DNA of 64,000 bases from Hippophae tibetana (Eukaryota > Streptophyta > Magnoliopsida > Rosales > Elaeagnaceae): contig CM072812.1 in NCBI GenBank assembly GCA_037013495.1, forward strand, positions 62,466,938-62,530,937, given 5' to 3'. A program made the translations under genes and the position numbers. Positions 11,601-22,099 of this stretch are shown piece after piece (the first letter of the stretch is position 1; the number at the start of each line of letters is the position of its first letter). Below the pieces are notes generated by a model that worked only from the letters and a program-made list of their open reading frames with translations, was not told the DNA's origin and did no database searches.

Positions 11601-13849
11601 CCACCATGGGAACCACTTTCAACCACGAATCACAAATCGTATACGTGAGACACACAGTCAACCATCTATCACACACAACCAACGATTTGAAAACAATGAT
11701 ATTAGAACTCAATCAATTCAATCGAACTTACTCTCATAGAGTAGTTCTTAGACAAGAAAAAGTTGCATCCTAGCAACTTCCAGCCGACACACAACTCATA
11801 GCCACATAGGCTCCTCATATAAGAAAAAGTTGCACAAAGGCAACTACCAATCGACGTACGGCTCACAACCACACAGACTCCTCACATGAATCCCACTTGT
11901 AAACACCGCCTCGAGTACTCACCACTCAAAAATATGGTTTTCCTCACACAGTCACAAATCATTAATATCAAGCAACGCTCAAGGTAATAGTAATCTGAAA
12001 ACTTAAAATGAGATTTCAATTTGATAAAACTCTACTACTATTTTTCTGGATAGGAAACAAGAGGAGGTATTTATAAAACTTACTCAAGCTTATGGAAAAC
12101 CTCGCTAAGGCCTCTTAGTGGGTCCGTCAAGGGTCCACCGAGACCCTTGTCGAGGACCTTTTTAAGGTGCCAAAAAACACATTTTTTTATATAAAAATTG
12201 GGTACTAATTTTCATAAATACCCACACCCAAATCAAACCAAAAACACGAGCGACAACATGGCATGCATACTAAAAACACTATCCCATGGTGTGTGTATAA
12301 CATGTTTTCATACAAAATATACCTAACTATGTACGTGTGTTGGTCATTAGTAACCAATCTTACATAGAGGAGGGCAAATACACTATTTAAAAAACAAACT
12401 CCGTATTTTATTAGCTTCCCATGTGTAAAACACAAAGGACTAAGGGACTTATAGTTAGGCTATACATTATGTATAGCTGATGTTAGAGTTATTATATTGT
12501 ATTTTCTTCCTTTTATTACATCTCATTTCTAACCAAAAAAAAGAGGGAAAAAAATGCCCAAAACTTTTAACATCCATTTTATAGCTAAAGCTATATATGT
12601 TATAGTTCCAACAAATAGCATAAGCCAACAATATCTAGCTTATGATTTTGTTGACAATTTTACATAACAAAAAATAAACAAAGAGCAAAAGAAAAGATAA
12701 TCATCATATATAGTCATTCTCCTATCCTATTTACATTTACCCACTTCAATCTCATAACCTCTACTTTCATAATAATCAAATCATTGCACCAACTTAATAC
12801 AATTCTATTTTTTTAATAACTACACTACTCACACACCTATTACTAGGACTCAAATTCCAAATCTTTTACATGCCTAAGTGGGCCATATGCCATTGAGCCA
12901 CAAGTTCATTTGCACAACAGCTTAATACCCCTCCAATACATAAATGACCTAGTTATTTAACTAATTTTACTTTTATCTCTTTCAGTAAAAAAAATTATAT
13001 ATATTCATTTTCTTAAATATTAAAAAACATATATTCGTTTCATTATATGAAAGGATTATACCATATAATTAAACCTAATACAAATTGATGACAGATTTAA
13101 GAGTTATGCAAAAAATGCACCAAGTAAAACATTTACAAGTTACAAGATAACAACTTGTAATTCCTCTGAAAAAATTTCTAAACTAAAATTTGTGACATTC
13201 TTGAATTGGTAAAGGATTAAAAGATTAAAAGGGTTTATTTAATCAATCTATAAAGGTTATGACTTAGGAGGAAGGTGAGAAGTTTAGACAATCAAGGGTA
13301 TATAATTTTTCTACGTTTATTTTGAACAAAAACTTGTGCAACAAGGCAACAGCTCCGAATTCCGATCAATGAATTACCCAAAAAAAAACAACTTTTAGCA
13401 ACCAACAATTACTCCATCATTCAATCCTTAAATTCCAAAAAACTAGAGAACCCTATAAAGGTTTTCTTGGACACAGAATTTAATTTGCCTATTAGGAATA
13501 TCAACAAATTCAAACTCGATAGTATCTGCTGAATTTCTACCTAACCCAACCAAATTCACACACAAACAATCAAAGTAATTGAAACAATAAAAATCTAACA
13601 TAATAAACACAATAACAAAAGAAGATAAACTTACGAAAAAGCAGTGACGGAAGGGAAATCAGAGGTAGTAGCCATGACAGAGAGAGAAACGGCAGCAAAA
13701 ACCAATTGAGAGATGCGAAGGAAAAGGCCACCGGGAGTCCCGGGCATACCCTGAAGGTCCTTCATTCTGACTCTGGCAGCATAATGGGGTGGTTGGTCCC
13801 TCAAAGGAGGGGCCTCAACTGGGTGGACCGAGGGTCGGCTTGAGCTCAT
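5491..13849 (-). CDS. CASPL5A: CASP-like membrane protein, CASPL5A type (3 exons)
   Basis: Joining 13849-13635, 6830-6698 and 5682-5491 gives 540 nt, coding 179 aa, the usual length of this subfamily. The N-terminus has SVHPVEAPP and [19 protein letters not shown], hallmarks of group 5A. Four membrane segments follow: about residues 38-58, 72-94, 117-137 and 156-176. The Arg at the start of segment 1, the Cys pair in the second outer loop (CALNHC) and the C-terminal NFWSLASR are present. CASP-family proteins are small plasma-membrane scaffolds with a MARVEL-like fold; CASPs themselves order lignin deposition at the Casparian strip, while most CASPLs, including 5A, have no proven role. Introns are GT-AG. 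The start is the ATG at 13849: an in-frame stop lies upstream, and the ATG has A at -3. No break is seen. Membership of group 5A is secure; the number within it (5A1 or 5A2) is not. Confidence 0.93.
5683..6697 (-). other. CASPL5A intron 2
   Basis: About 1.0 kb, GTAAGA to TGCAG, AT-rich with T-tracts on the gene strand. Nothing else was recognised in it. Confidence 0.85.
6698..6830 (-). CDS. CASPL5A: CASPL5A exon 2
   Basis: 133 nt complete codon 72 (TC plus T, Ser) and run through [20 protein letters not shown], the second membrane segment, to FTIGDG. The acceptor is GCATCAG before 6830 and the donor is GTAAGA from 6697. Phases match exon 1 and exon 3. Confidence 0.92.
7055..7510 (-). other. 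Unrecognised exon-like segment in intron 1
   Basis: On the minus strand, an ATG near 7473 opens a frame of about 50 codons including [20 protein letters not shown]. It is followed in another frame by [20 protein letters not shown]. Base composition is nearer to coding DNA than to the rest of the intron. I do not recognise a family. It may be a fragment of a captured gene or a chance stretch; no splice signals were established. Confidence 0.25.
7511..9469. other. Unassigned intron sequence
   Basis: No convincing gene. Two imperfect copies of a GGTTTG-GATCCAG-type block, about 90 bases apart, lie near 8185 and 8277. The rest has short frames only. Confidence 0.35.
10191..10417 (+). promoter_or_regulatory. 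G-box/ABRE-like cluster in LTR J
   Basis: Three ACGTG-core palindromes are spaced over 230 bases: TGACACGTGTCA at 10191 (a perfect 12 bp palindrome), TGACACGTGTCG at 10245 and TGTCACGTGTCG at 10406. A TATA-like motif lies about 95 bases further on. Such ACGTG elements are known bZIP/bHLH sites in stress and ABA responses. Binding here is inference. Confidence 0.5.
10510..10517 (+). promoter_or_regulatory. TATA-like motif of LTR J
   Basis: TATTTAAA stands downstream of the G-box cluster and upstream of a purine-rich leader. The matching site in the inverted copy (19246-20728) reads TATATTTAAG. Confidence 0.4.
13635..13849 (-). CDS. CASPL5A: CASPL5A exon 1 (coding part)
   Basis: 215 nt encode residues 1-71 and two bases of codon 72: the cytosolic N-terminus and membrane segment 1, ending [11 protein letters not shown]. 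The donor GTAAGT begins at 13634. It is GC-richer than its surroundings. Confidence 0.92.
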
Positions 13850-13857
13850 CGTCTTTA

Positions 13858-13884
13858 TCAGTCTCTCCACTCTCTCAAATCCAT
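13858..13884 (-). CDS. Short uORF before CASPL5A
   Basis: On the gene strand an ATG at 13884 opens eight codons (MDLREWRD) and stops with TGA eight bases before the main ATG. It is real only if transcription starts upstream of 13884. No TATA box was fixed; CATAAAAC near 13940 is a candidate. Confidence 0.4.
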   Translation of the reverse strand: MDLREWRD

Positions 13885-14755
13885 TAATTCAAATTACTTG
13901 TTTAATTTGTTGGGGTTTTGTTCAGAGGAGAGTTTTATGGTGTTCTGGGTTGAGTGATTGGTTTGGAGAGGGTGAGCTTGTGGTTAGATTGATTGGGCTG
14001 CAAGAGGAGAAAAGGAAATGCCGAAATGGAATCTGGTGGAGTTGAGAATTAATGTACGCAACGATACGAAAATGCGATATAAAATCGATACAAACACAGA
14101 ATTATATAACACAACTTTGACTCAACATGCATAACCTAGTTATTAATGTGTCAAACATAACAAAATCCGATAACATGACCACACGACAAAATATAGTAAC
14201 ACAACCTACGACACAATACCACACGAGACGATGACAAGAATTAACATTTTTAATACATATTTTAATAATAGGCTAAAGAACAACTATGATCTCTTCCATT
14301 TTATCAAAACTATATTTTGGTTCTATCACCTTTCTTTTTTAAAGATTTGGTGATAACTTTTTCATTTTATAGGATTTAATCCAAAAGAGATTAAATATGC
14401 TAAAAACAGCCATTTTTAACATATTAATTATAATTTTTAAAATGTAATTTCAACTAAATTTCTAATTATGCATTAAATATTTTAACCAAAATCTTAAATA
14501 ATCAAATGTTGTGAAAAAGATACCTGATAAAAATATATAATTCATAAAAATTAAAAGATTATAAATATTATTATGTCTTATTAATATGTAACGAGATGAT
14601 CAAATGTAAAAATCACATAACATGTTAATTTGAATATAATAATAATACTTTTTATTACTTAAAGTAATTGCGATATTGTGAATCCAATTAAAACATATAA
14701 TAGAAACTATTGAATTATTTCAAGTTTCACAGGGTTTTGCAAAGCTATGTAAGAC
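13885..14755. promoter_or_regulatory. CASPL5A: CASPL5A 5' UTR and upstream region
   Basis: The first 150 bases (to about 14040) are pyrimidine-rich on the gene strand, as a plant leader would be. Beyond lies AT-rich spacer up to a copia LTR that begins near 14756. The promoter therefore has at most about 900 bases before mobile DNA starts. No specific binding site is claimed. Confidence 0.45.
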
Positions 14756-15092
14756 TGTTATGTAACTAACTGTAAAAGATTTCAAAAAGGAGTATCTTAA
14801 TCTAACGTGTATTGGTGCATGAGAGCCAACTCGAGGTGTCTATATATAGAGTTAGGTCACCGTTACATTTGATTCCATCATCATTTTGAGAGTCTTGGTG
14901 AGTAATATAATTGGAGGATCATATGTGAAAGGTGAGAGTACTTCTTTGACTAAGTGTACTTGAGGAGTTTTTGTAAGTCTCAATTAAAATGCAGGGGAGA
15001 TTATTGATGTACAAACCTTTCATGTAATTTGATAGTTTCTAATAAAGGTGGATTGGAATGAGGAAACTATTAATAAGCATTTGTATTTAACA
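14756..15092 (+). mobile_element. 5' LTR of copia element G
   Basis: It starts TGTTATGTAAC, ends ATTTAACA and is directly followed by AAG and the primer site. The 337 bp length suits small copia LTRs. The left edge is chosen by the TG rule only. Confidence 0.5.
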
Positions 15093-15095
15093 AAG

Positions 15096-15107
15096 TGGTA
15101 TCAGAAC
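15096..15107 (+). other. Primer-binding site (tRNA-Met) of element G
   Basis: TGGTATCAGAAC matches the usual Ty1/copia site complementary to the initiator tRNA-Met 3' end. Confidence 0.7.
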
Positions 15108-16039
15108 TAGATTCTTGAACAAATAAAAATACTTGGGATTTCATGAAAAGAAATATTTTGATAGTTTGATGTTAATCGTCAAAATATTTAACATAATGAC
15201 AACAATGAAGTATAAGATTGAAAATTTTGATGAATCTTGGGACTACTCCTTTCAAGTACTACTTTGTGATAATGATAAGTGTTTGACTAGGATCAGTGAC
15301 ACAAGTGGTCTATACAACGTGAAGAGTGTAAGAGATCGTTTGTCATAATCATGGTTCATTCTTCTTCTGATAAGTTCAAGAATGCTATTCAATTAGAGAT
15401 TGGGTAACTATCCTTGAAAATGAAAAAAAAACACTTAAATCCTTATTGAATAACAAAGTAGAAGAAATTAGTGCTCTAAGAAAAGATTTGAAGTAGAGAA
15501 TAATAGAGTATGTCTTCTTGAGTTTTGCTTAGTGAAGAAAGCAAAGATGGTTTGATCTCTTTCAATTAAGCATCATAAGATTAAAAGAAATATTACTAAA
15601 ACAAGAGAAATTAATCAAAAGTTATCTTTAGGTGCTAAACATCTTGATGAGATGTTAAAGATAAGAAAATATCCTGGTGATATGAGAAGCCTTTGTTATG
15701 TTGACGAGTTGGTTACTCATTCTATTTCTCCCACATATTTTGTCCATCTAACTATTAATGAGGATGAAGCACATCATGTCATTTTTCTTCTAAAGACATG
15801 GATGTGACTTGCATGTCTTTATCTCCTTCTTTTGACTTTGATTCTTGTGATTTTTGCTATCTCTTTCACCTTCTAAAATAGGAGATGCTCGACATATTGA
15901 ATATTTCTTGATTCATTCCACTTTTCTTATTAATGATGCATTGGTATTTCAAGTTAAGTTGTTAAGTGTTTAAAGGATTTCAATTCTTCTATGATAGGCT
16001 TTAGTGTTATGGTGAATCATAACTATAATTCTATTTATA

Positions 16040-16900
16040 TTGTAATGAAAGCTTAAGCATTTGGGTGTTGGTGTTCAACAATGGGTGTTCAAGACATATG
16101 ACCAAATATTAGTCTTTCTTCACAGCATGGTTAAATTTAATGAAAGGTTTGTTACGTTCAAATATGGTAACAAAGCCAAGATTTGTGGAAAATGCATGAT
16201 TTGTGTTGGGAATCACTAAACTTAAAGATGTAATTTTGTTTGATGGTCTTAAAGTAAATCTTATCAGTATTATTCAAATATGTGATGATAAGTGTTTTAT
16301 GAAATTCACTCATAAAAAGTGCACAATGTTTAACAACTTTGGAAAAGTTATGGTTAGAGGCACCAAGTTATATGGCAACTTCTATTGTGCATGTTCTTAT
16401 CCTTCCATTCTTTATAATAGAACCAATTTAAGAAATGAGGAATTGTGGTATCAAAGATTGGATCATGTAAATTATACGGTGTTGAAGAAGCTGTCAGTGT
16501 TTGAATATGTCAAAGGACTTTCTAATATCACCACCAAACTGGATCATATTTGTGGACTTTGCCAATTTGGCAAGCAAAGTAAGAGTCAACATAGAAAGAA
16601 TCAACACCTTACCATTTCAAGACCTTTGAAGTTATAACACATGGATCTTATGGGACCAATGTGTACTGCCATCATTGGTCAAAAGAAGTATATCAAGGTG
16701 GTTGTTGACAACTTTTCGAAATATGCTTTGGTTATCTTCTTAAGAGGAAAATATGAAGCATTTGAAGGCTTCAAATCCATGTGCATTAAGCTACATAGTA
16801 AAAAAGTAAATCTTTTGAAAGCATTATATAGATCATAAGTGATCATGGTAAAGAGTTTAAGAACTCTAATTAAATAGCTTCTATGATGATGGCAAGATCC
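16040..16900 (+). pseudogene. Copia protease/GAG-pre-integrase/integrase remnant
   Basis: Recognisable stretches are CSRHMT (protease-end motif), LWYQRLDHVNYTVLKKL with C-X2-C (the integrase zinc-binding lead-in), HMDLMGPM and KYIKVVVDNFSKYALVIFL (integrase core). Broken several times; a fossil. Confidence 0.7.
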
Positions 16901-17344
16901 ATCATGGATTTTCCACCCTTAAGATTCTCAACAAAATGGAATTGTTGATAGAAAGAACAAAGTTGTTCAATAAACGGGGAGACTCATGCTTACTAGGAAG
17001 AACTTAACTACACACTTTTAGCTGAGGCCTTGAGTATAGGTGATATATGGGTAGTCTTTATTTGAATAGTTTCATGGTAAGAGACCAAATATCAAGTACC
17101 TTCAGTTTTTAGAAGTACTTGTTATATTCTTAGAAATTGAGAGAATTTGGACAAGTTTGAACCCCATAGTGATTTGGGTGGAGATAAGACTTTCTTTGTT
17201 CAAAGAGAAAAAGGAGAAGTTGTGGTTGCTCAGGTTTATGTTGATGACATAATCATTAGGTCTACAAAAGATGAACTTGCTTAGGATTTTGTGTTGACTA
17301 CACAAAATGAATTTGAGATAAGCTTATTTGTAGAGTTGAAGTTG

Positions 17345-18965
17345 GATGAATGCTTGAAAAGCACTAATATTTTTTTATTTTATTGTACTTAAATATAATA
17401 AATAGATTTGATTTTACATGTTTTTATCAATATTTATGTATATCTATATATTCAAAATCATAGGTATTTTTTGTTATATTAAGGTATTTTTTATTTCAAA
17501 TATATAATTAATCAACACATGAAGAGTAACCCCTGAAGCATTCATTTACAACTTAAAAGCTTAAAAGAATAAGACATGTAAGCCTTATAGGAATAAAGTA
17601 GCCAACATATAAGGGGTGTAAAGTAATAATTAAAGTAAAGTATTGCATGCCGTAACAAAGAAATGGTGGGCCAGGATGCACTCCTCCCTACATAATTCAC
17701 TGGGCATATTACACTTTCTATATCGTGGCATGGATTAAGTGGTGCCATAGCATGATTTGTTCAAGATTGATTTGGGTAAACCTTTATGTATCTCTGATCG
17801 CGGCATGGAAAAGTTGGGTTGCGACATGCATTCATTTAATTTGGCCCAAAGCTTTTGCTTCAGTCTCAGCTTATATATATGTTTTTGTATTCATTATATC
17901 AAGAGTATAGAAGTAGAGTCAAAAATGATTTTTATTTATTTTCAAAGCCATCAAAGCTCTATTCTTTGTTTTATTTAGTTTAGTTGTAGTTTTGACAATG
18001 GGACAATAATAAACAAATCTTTTGGAGGTTTTTTAGATCATATAAAATACATAGTGTATATTGAAGAATACATTGCAAATCAAGATCATAATTATAGAGA
18101 AAAGCACGTTTGTCTATCTTTAATTGATATTGTAGATCTTATTTGTATTCATTTATTTTAATATAAAAATTAATCTATGTGCATTTTCTAAATATTTTTT
18201 TTAATTTACTGATCATTTATTAAATTTGAGTATGTTTGGCTCATTATTAAAATAAAAAATTAGTTTTGTTTTCATATTTGTGAAGATTAATTTAGGTGAA
18301 TATTTTAATAAAATAAATTGAGATTATTTATTTATTCAAGATTTTTACAAAGTCTATTATTGATTAGTATATTGATGATATATTTTTCATAATAGATTTA
18401 AAATATAAAAGTTAGGTTTTAAAAATGCCATTTAGATCTAATTTTGATACTTTGAATAAGAGGTTAAATTATATGCTCCGCCTAAAGTAATAATTTAAAT
18501 AATTTTCTATTTTCATAGAAATAAAACATAATTTAATCTATTAATCAGTAATATTTGTCTAAGAAAATTAATTAATTTGATTAATAAAAAATCTAATCCC
18601 CGTCTAGTTAATAAAAAATTAATTCTAAACAAGCATGATTAATTAACTAATTATTCTCATAAATTTTGTATTGATTTTTAATTGCTTATGTGTCTTGAAT
18701 TGTTTAAGTCAACCAAATTTCTATCTTTTCTTATTTTTTTAATAATATTTTATTAGATTAGAATTTTTAAAACTAAATATTGTAACAAAGTATTTAGATT
18801 TATTTTTTGTATTTTATTTTAAGAAGCTTAACAAATTAATTAGAGCCACATAGTTACTCTTTATACCGACCTTAGAAGTATACTTATTGTTTCTGATAAT
18901 TGATTCGTGCATCTATAAGCTTATTATAAATTTACAAAATTTGACTATTAAATTTTTATACATTA
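17345..18965 (+). mobile_element. Athila-type LTR (N)
   Basis: It starts with an eroded form of the family's TGATGAGTGCTC end. It runs parallel to the LTR at 32987-34965 through blocks such as AACACATGAAGA, AAATAAAACATAATTTAAT and TTAGAAGTATACTTATT, and ends before a heavily eroded primer-site region near 18970. About 270 bases of leader follow before another repeat begins, so only the 5' end of that element remains. It abuts the broken copia element G. Confidence 0.6.
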
Positions 18966-19245
18966 AGCTTTTCGCTCTATTATAGGGAAGGAATAGCGTT
19001 TTAAATTTTTATTATTAAAATTCTTAAAAAAATTGTAAATATTTGTGATTTTTCTTTTCATGATATGTTTGTGAATGTTCATGAGTTGTTTAATTAAAAA
19101 TTTAATAAAATCTAAAAATAATTAAAAATTCAAAAAATATTTTTATTTATTTTTATTCTAACTTCTTTTCTTTTATCAACTTGACTTCAATTACTAATTT
19201 TATTTTTAATATTGTAGCATACTAATTTTTATTTTTTTTAATTTC
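18966..19245 (+). other. Leader remnant after LTR N
   Basis: It includes GGGAAGGAATAGCG, which matches GGGAAAGAATAGCA just after the primer site of element A. The rest is T-rich and non-coding. Confidence 0.45.
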
Positions 19246-20728
19246 TATAGTCCTTTGTGTTTTGTTGGTATCTCGTACGCAAAATGCGGAGTATATGTAT
19301 TTCACTTAGTGTATCTGTCTTTCTTTGTGTAATGTTTGTTACAAATGATCAATAATACACTCACACACATAGTTAAGTTTACTTTATATGTGAACATATT
19401 TACATATACCACGCTATTTGTTTTCGTAGTATGTATGCTAGATAATGCGTTATGGGTATTTATGAAAATTACTCAATATTTTAGGAAACGAAAAATGGAA
19501 TTTTTTGGTAACTCGATGAGGCCTCATTGAACCCTTCATAGGACCCTCGATGAGGACATTCAGTGAGGCCATGGTGAGGTTGGTTGTTGTACTTAGGTGA
19601 GTTCTATAATTACTCTCCTCTTTTCTTGTTTCTTATACAGAAAGATTGTATCGGAGCTATGTCAAATTGACATCTCATTTTTCATTTTTGAATCACTATT
19701 ACATTGAGTGTTATTGATCGTCACACAAATTGTGTGTGCAATGAATACACAAGTATATATATCGTAACAAGTAATATAATGATAAGAAAAGATCATTCTC
19801 ATAGAGATTATTTTATTAGAAACTAATTTTTAAAACTAAAAAATAAAAATAAATTTTATTGTGCTTTTATATTTGAAGGAAGCAAAATTAAAATAACTAA
19901 AACTAAATAGTAATAATTAATTCAATCAAATTTGGTAACTAAAAAGATATATGAGAAAATATCTAGGAGTACTTAATTCCCCAATTTTTTAAACATGTGA
20001 ATTGCTAAAATTTCCTCAATATAATTATCAATTAATTACATGGTCAATTAAATTTAACCTAGCATGTATTCCTCTCTCAAGTAAACTACACACCATATAG
20101 TAATTAATTTAATCATACTCTCATGCCAATTAAATTGCATACTACTCATTAAGTTCATCAATTATGGATCACATACATATGAATCGTACATCTCTGCCTA
20201 GAAACTATGCATTTTATTTAATCAAGACAAACAATTAAATAATTCTCTCAAATCTATTTAATTGCCTCTATAGATAAAAAATTTGCCAAATAATTAATAG
20301 CGTACAATAATTAAATTACAATTATAATTGAGGTAAAATATTAGATCATCACATGGCAAAAATTGAGTTCATAAGATCCCTAGATTAATAAATTAACTAC
20401 ACATAATTTTGTTCCTAAAGCTTATATTTTTTATAAAGGAAGACATAAAAATTGATAAAAAAAATAGTAGAAGAAGAAATACAATCAATCTCTTGAATTG
20501 TAGTATTAATCTCCTCTTGAATCTCCACCGAAATTGTGTCCTCTCTTGAATTTTTATATATATATTTTCTCTTTCTAGCTCCAAAAACTGACCAAACTTA
20601 TGCTAATGAAGGCCACTTAGGGTTTATTGAGTGATTAGGGGCTTAAATATATCTTAGGTGCAATCTAGATCATCAAATCAACTTCAGATCAAGGGTTACG
20701 ATCAAAGAAAGAAAAACTGATAGCGCAA
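19246..20728 (-). repeat. Inverted copy of the J/K compound LTR
   Basis: Read on the minus strand, it follows 10440-11456 (LTR J) and then about 11960-12440 (LTR K). It keeps the J-to-K junction but lacks about 500 bases of K just after it. Shared blocks include TAATCTAGGGATCTTATGAA, CTCAAGTAAACTA (on +) and the CACACAAATTGTGTG region. Element A interrupts its right end at 20729. Confidence 0.75.
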
Positions 20729-20782
20729 TGATGAGTGCTCAAAAAGCACTAAAATTACCATGATTTTATGCACATTAATTTA

Positions 20783-20825
<43 letters not shown>

Positions 20826-21168
20826 GTTTTATCATATATTTATATATATTTGTCTTTTTCGGAATCACGGGTATTTTTATTATTTGTCAGGTATTTTGGC
20901 TTAAAAACGTAACTTAAAGACTCAAAGACGAATACTGGAAGCAATATATCACAAATATATTAATAAATAAATGTGGAAAGGTCAACAAATATGGAAATAT
21001 TAGACAAAATGGGTCAAAAAGGTCAAAAAGGAGAAAATCGTGCAGCTGCCCAGCCGTGTGCGCCCACGTCCACACCCGTGCGCGCCCCTGCGCATAGCGC
21101 CTGCCCTTTCGCGCACGCCTGTGCGCGCCCAGCTGCCCTCCGCGCGTGCCAATGCCCATTTTGCCCCA

Positions 21169-21199
21169 TGACGTCATGCTGACATCATCAATGACCTCA
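21169..21199 (+). promoter_or_regulatory. Triple TGAC-TCA (as-1-like) site in LTR A
   Basis: TGACGTCA at 21169, TGACATCA at 21180 and TGACCTCA at 21192; starts are 11 and 12 bases apart, and the last ends 67 bases before CTATAAATA. The same spacing recurs in three other LTRs here. TGA-type bZIP factors bind such paired TGACG motifs in the 35S promoter; use here is inference. Confidence 0.55.
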
Positions 21200-21266
21200 A
21201 CAATTGCACTCCGCGTTTTCATCATTTTTTATCATTTTTTCACTCACTTTTTCTCTCCATCCTCAC

Positions 21267-21275
21267 CTATAAATA
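21267..21275 (+). promoter_or_regulatory. TATA box of LTR A
   Basis: CTATAAATA, conserved at 26318 and, on the minus strand, at 50936-50944 and 54339-54347. A pyrimidine-rich leader follows. Confidence 0.7.
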
Positions 21276-21910
21276 CCCTCATTCCCTTCACTTCTAAACA
21301 CACCTCAAAACACACTTCTCTCTTCTTTCTTTCTCTCCATTTCTTAGTTTTTAGTTTTTTTTTTCTAGTTTTTCTTAGTTTTTAGTTTTTCTTAGTTAAT
21401 TTCTCTTAGTTTTAGAGTTCTTCCCTTTTTGGGAAGAACTAGTTATGTTTTTTTTGTAATTTATTAGCTTTTTGATTCAATAAATATCTAACCCCACCAA
21501 AGGTGGTATTCATATAAAAAAGGGAGAATTAATAAATATCAATTCATATATTTAATAACCTAAATAATATGACCAAACATAATTAACTTAGTTATTATAT
21601 CCATAAATACTCCACTATTATAAAAGATAAAATTTGCATAAATATTTATTGAATCTATGTTTATTTTTATGTAAGTAGATTAAAAATACAAAAACCCCAA
21701 AATATCGTGACATGATGTTTAAGATTTAATTTTGTTTTTAAAAGTTTGAATAATAAATTAAAAACCACATGCATTCCTTCCTTAGATTGACCTTGGGAGT
21801 ATACTTATCATTTTCTACGAAATGATTCGTGCACTTGCGAGAGTTTTACAAATATTAAAACCAAAGTATTGGCAAGAATCGGTGATGCCAGTTTTCGCTC
21901 ATCAAGTTTT

Positions 21911-21928
21911 TGGCGCCGTTGCCGGGGA
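21911..21928 (+). other. Primer-binding site (tRNA-Asp) of element A
   Basis: TGGCGCCGTTGCCGGGGA is fully complementary to the 3' end of plant tRNA-Asp (…CCCCGGCAACGGCGCCA), six bases after the LTR. Confidence 0.85.
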
Positions 21929-22099
21929 AAGAATAGCATTTTTAAACTATTTATCAAAATTTTAAAAATAAATAATTGTGATTTTTTTTGTTTTAGTAAA
22001 AAAAAATAATAATCAAATTTCAAATTTCGTAAGAAATAAAAAAAACCAATAATAAAAAAAATTAAAAAATTTTAAATTAAAAATAATAATAATAATAAC

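Larger units (their letters stand above)
9470..12453 (-). mobile_element. Copia-type solo LTR (K), interrupted by LTR J
   Basis: The left part (about 9470-9949) and right part (about 11457-12453) align in order with the two LTRs of copia element E at 37552-38669 and 41607-42770. Shared blocks are AACCCACATA, CTATGTGGTAACATC, AATTACAACCC and TTATGTGATGTGAT, then CCTAACTATGTACGTGTG. The right edge reads TATAAGTCCCTTAG on the minus strand, which is the LTR start. No internal domain accompanies it. The left edge is approximate. Confidence 0.6.
6831..13634 (-). other. CASPL5A intron 1, enlarged by LTR insertions
   Basis: 6.8 kb from GTAAGT to the CAG before exon 2. It holds an unrecognised GC-richer stretch (about 7055-7510), unassigned sequence to about 9470, then a copia-type LTR (about 9470-12453) interrupted by a gypsy-type LTR (about 9950-11456). 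The stretch 12454-13634 is ordinary AT-rich intron. Splice sites at both ends are intact, so the insertions need not disable the gene. Confidence 0.8.
14756..17342 (+). mobile_element. Ty1/copia element G, broken
   Basis: Parts in order: a short 5' LTR (about 14756-15092, with TATATATAG near 14841), a tRNA-Met type primer site at 15096, a gag remnant (about 15130-15900), the protease/GAG-pre-integrase/integrase region (about 16040-16900) and a reverse transcriptase remnant ending near 17342 with VYVDDIII. There are many breaks. Its 3' part and 3' LTR are missing: an Athila-type LTR follows directly. It lies upstream of the CASPL gene, in the opposite direction. Confidence 0.75.
20729..21904 (+). 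mobile_element. 5' LTR of element A
   Basis: TGATGAGTG...CGCTCATCA, 1176 bp. It is shorter than solo LTR C (1891 bp) and LTR D (2017 bp), as an inner part of roughly 700 bp or more in the R/U5 side is absent. It contains an (AT)n run at 20789-20818, a GC-rich stretch (about 21030-21165), three TGAC-TCA sites and a TATA box at 21267. Confidence 0.85.

Noticed and set aside
13631-13870. GTG upstream as start of CASPL5A
   Set aside because: A GTG start seven codons upstream is unlikely in a plant nuclear gene; the ATG at 13849 matches the usual N-terminus of the subfamily.
20789-20818. (AT)n run as a possible origin or matrix-attachment site
   Set aside because: A simple dinucleotide expansion inside an LTR; no further evidence.
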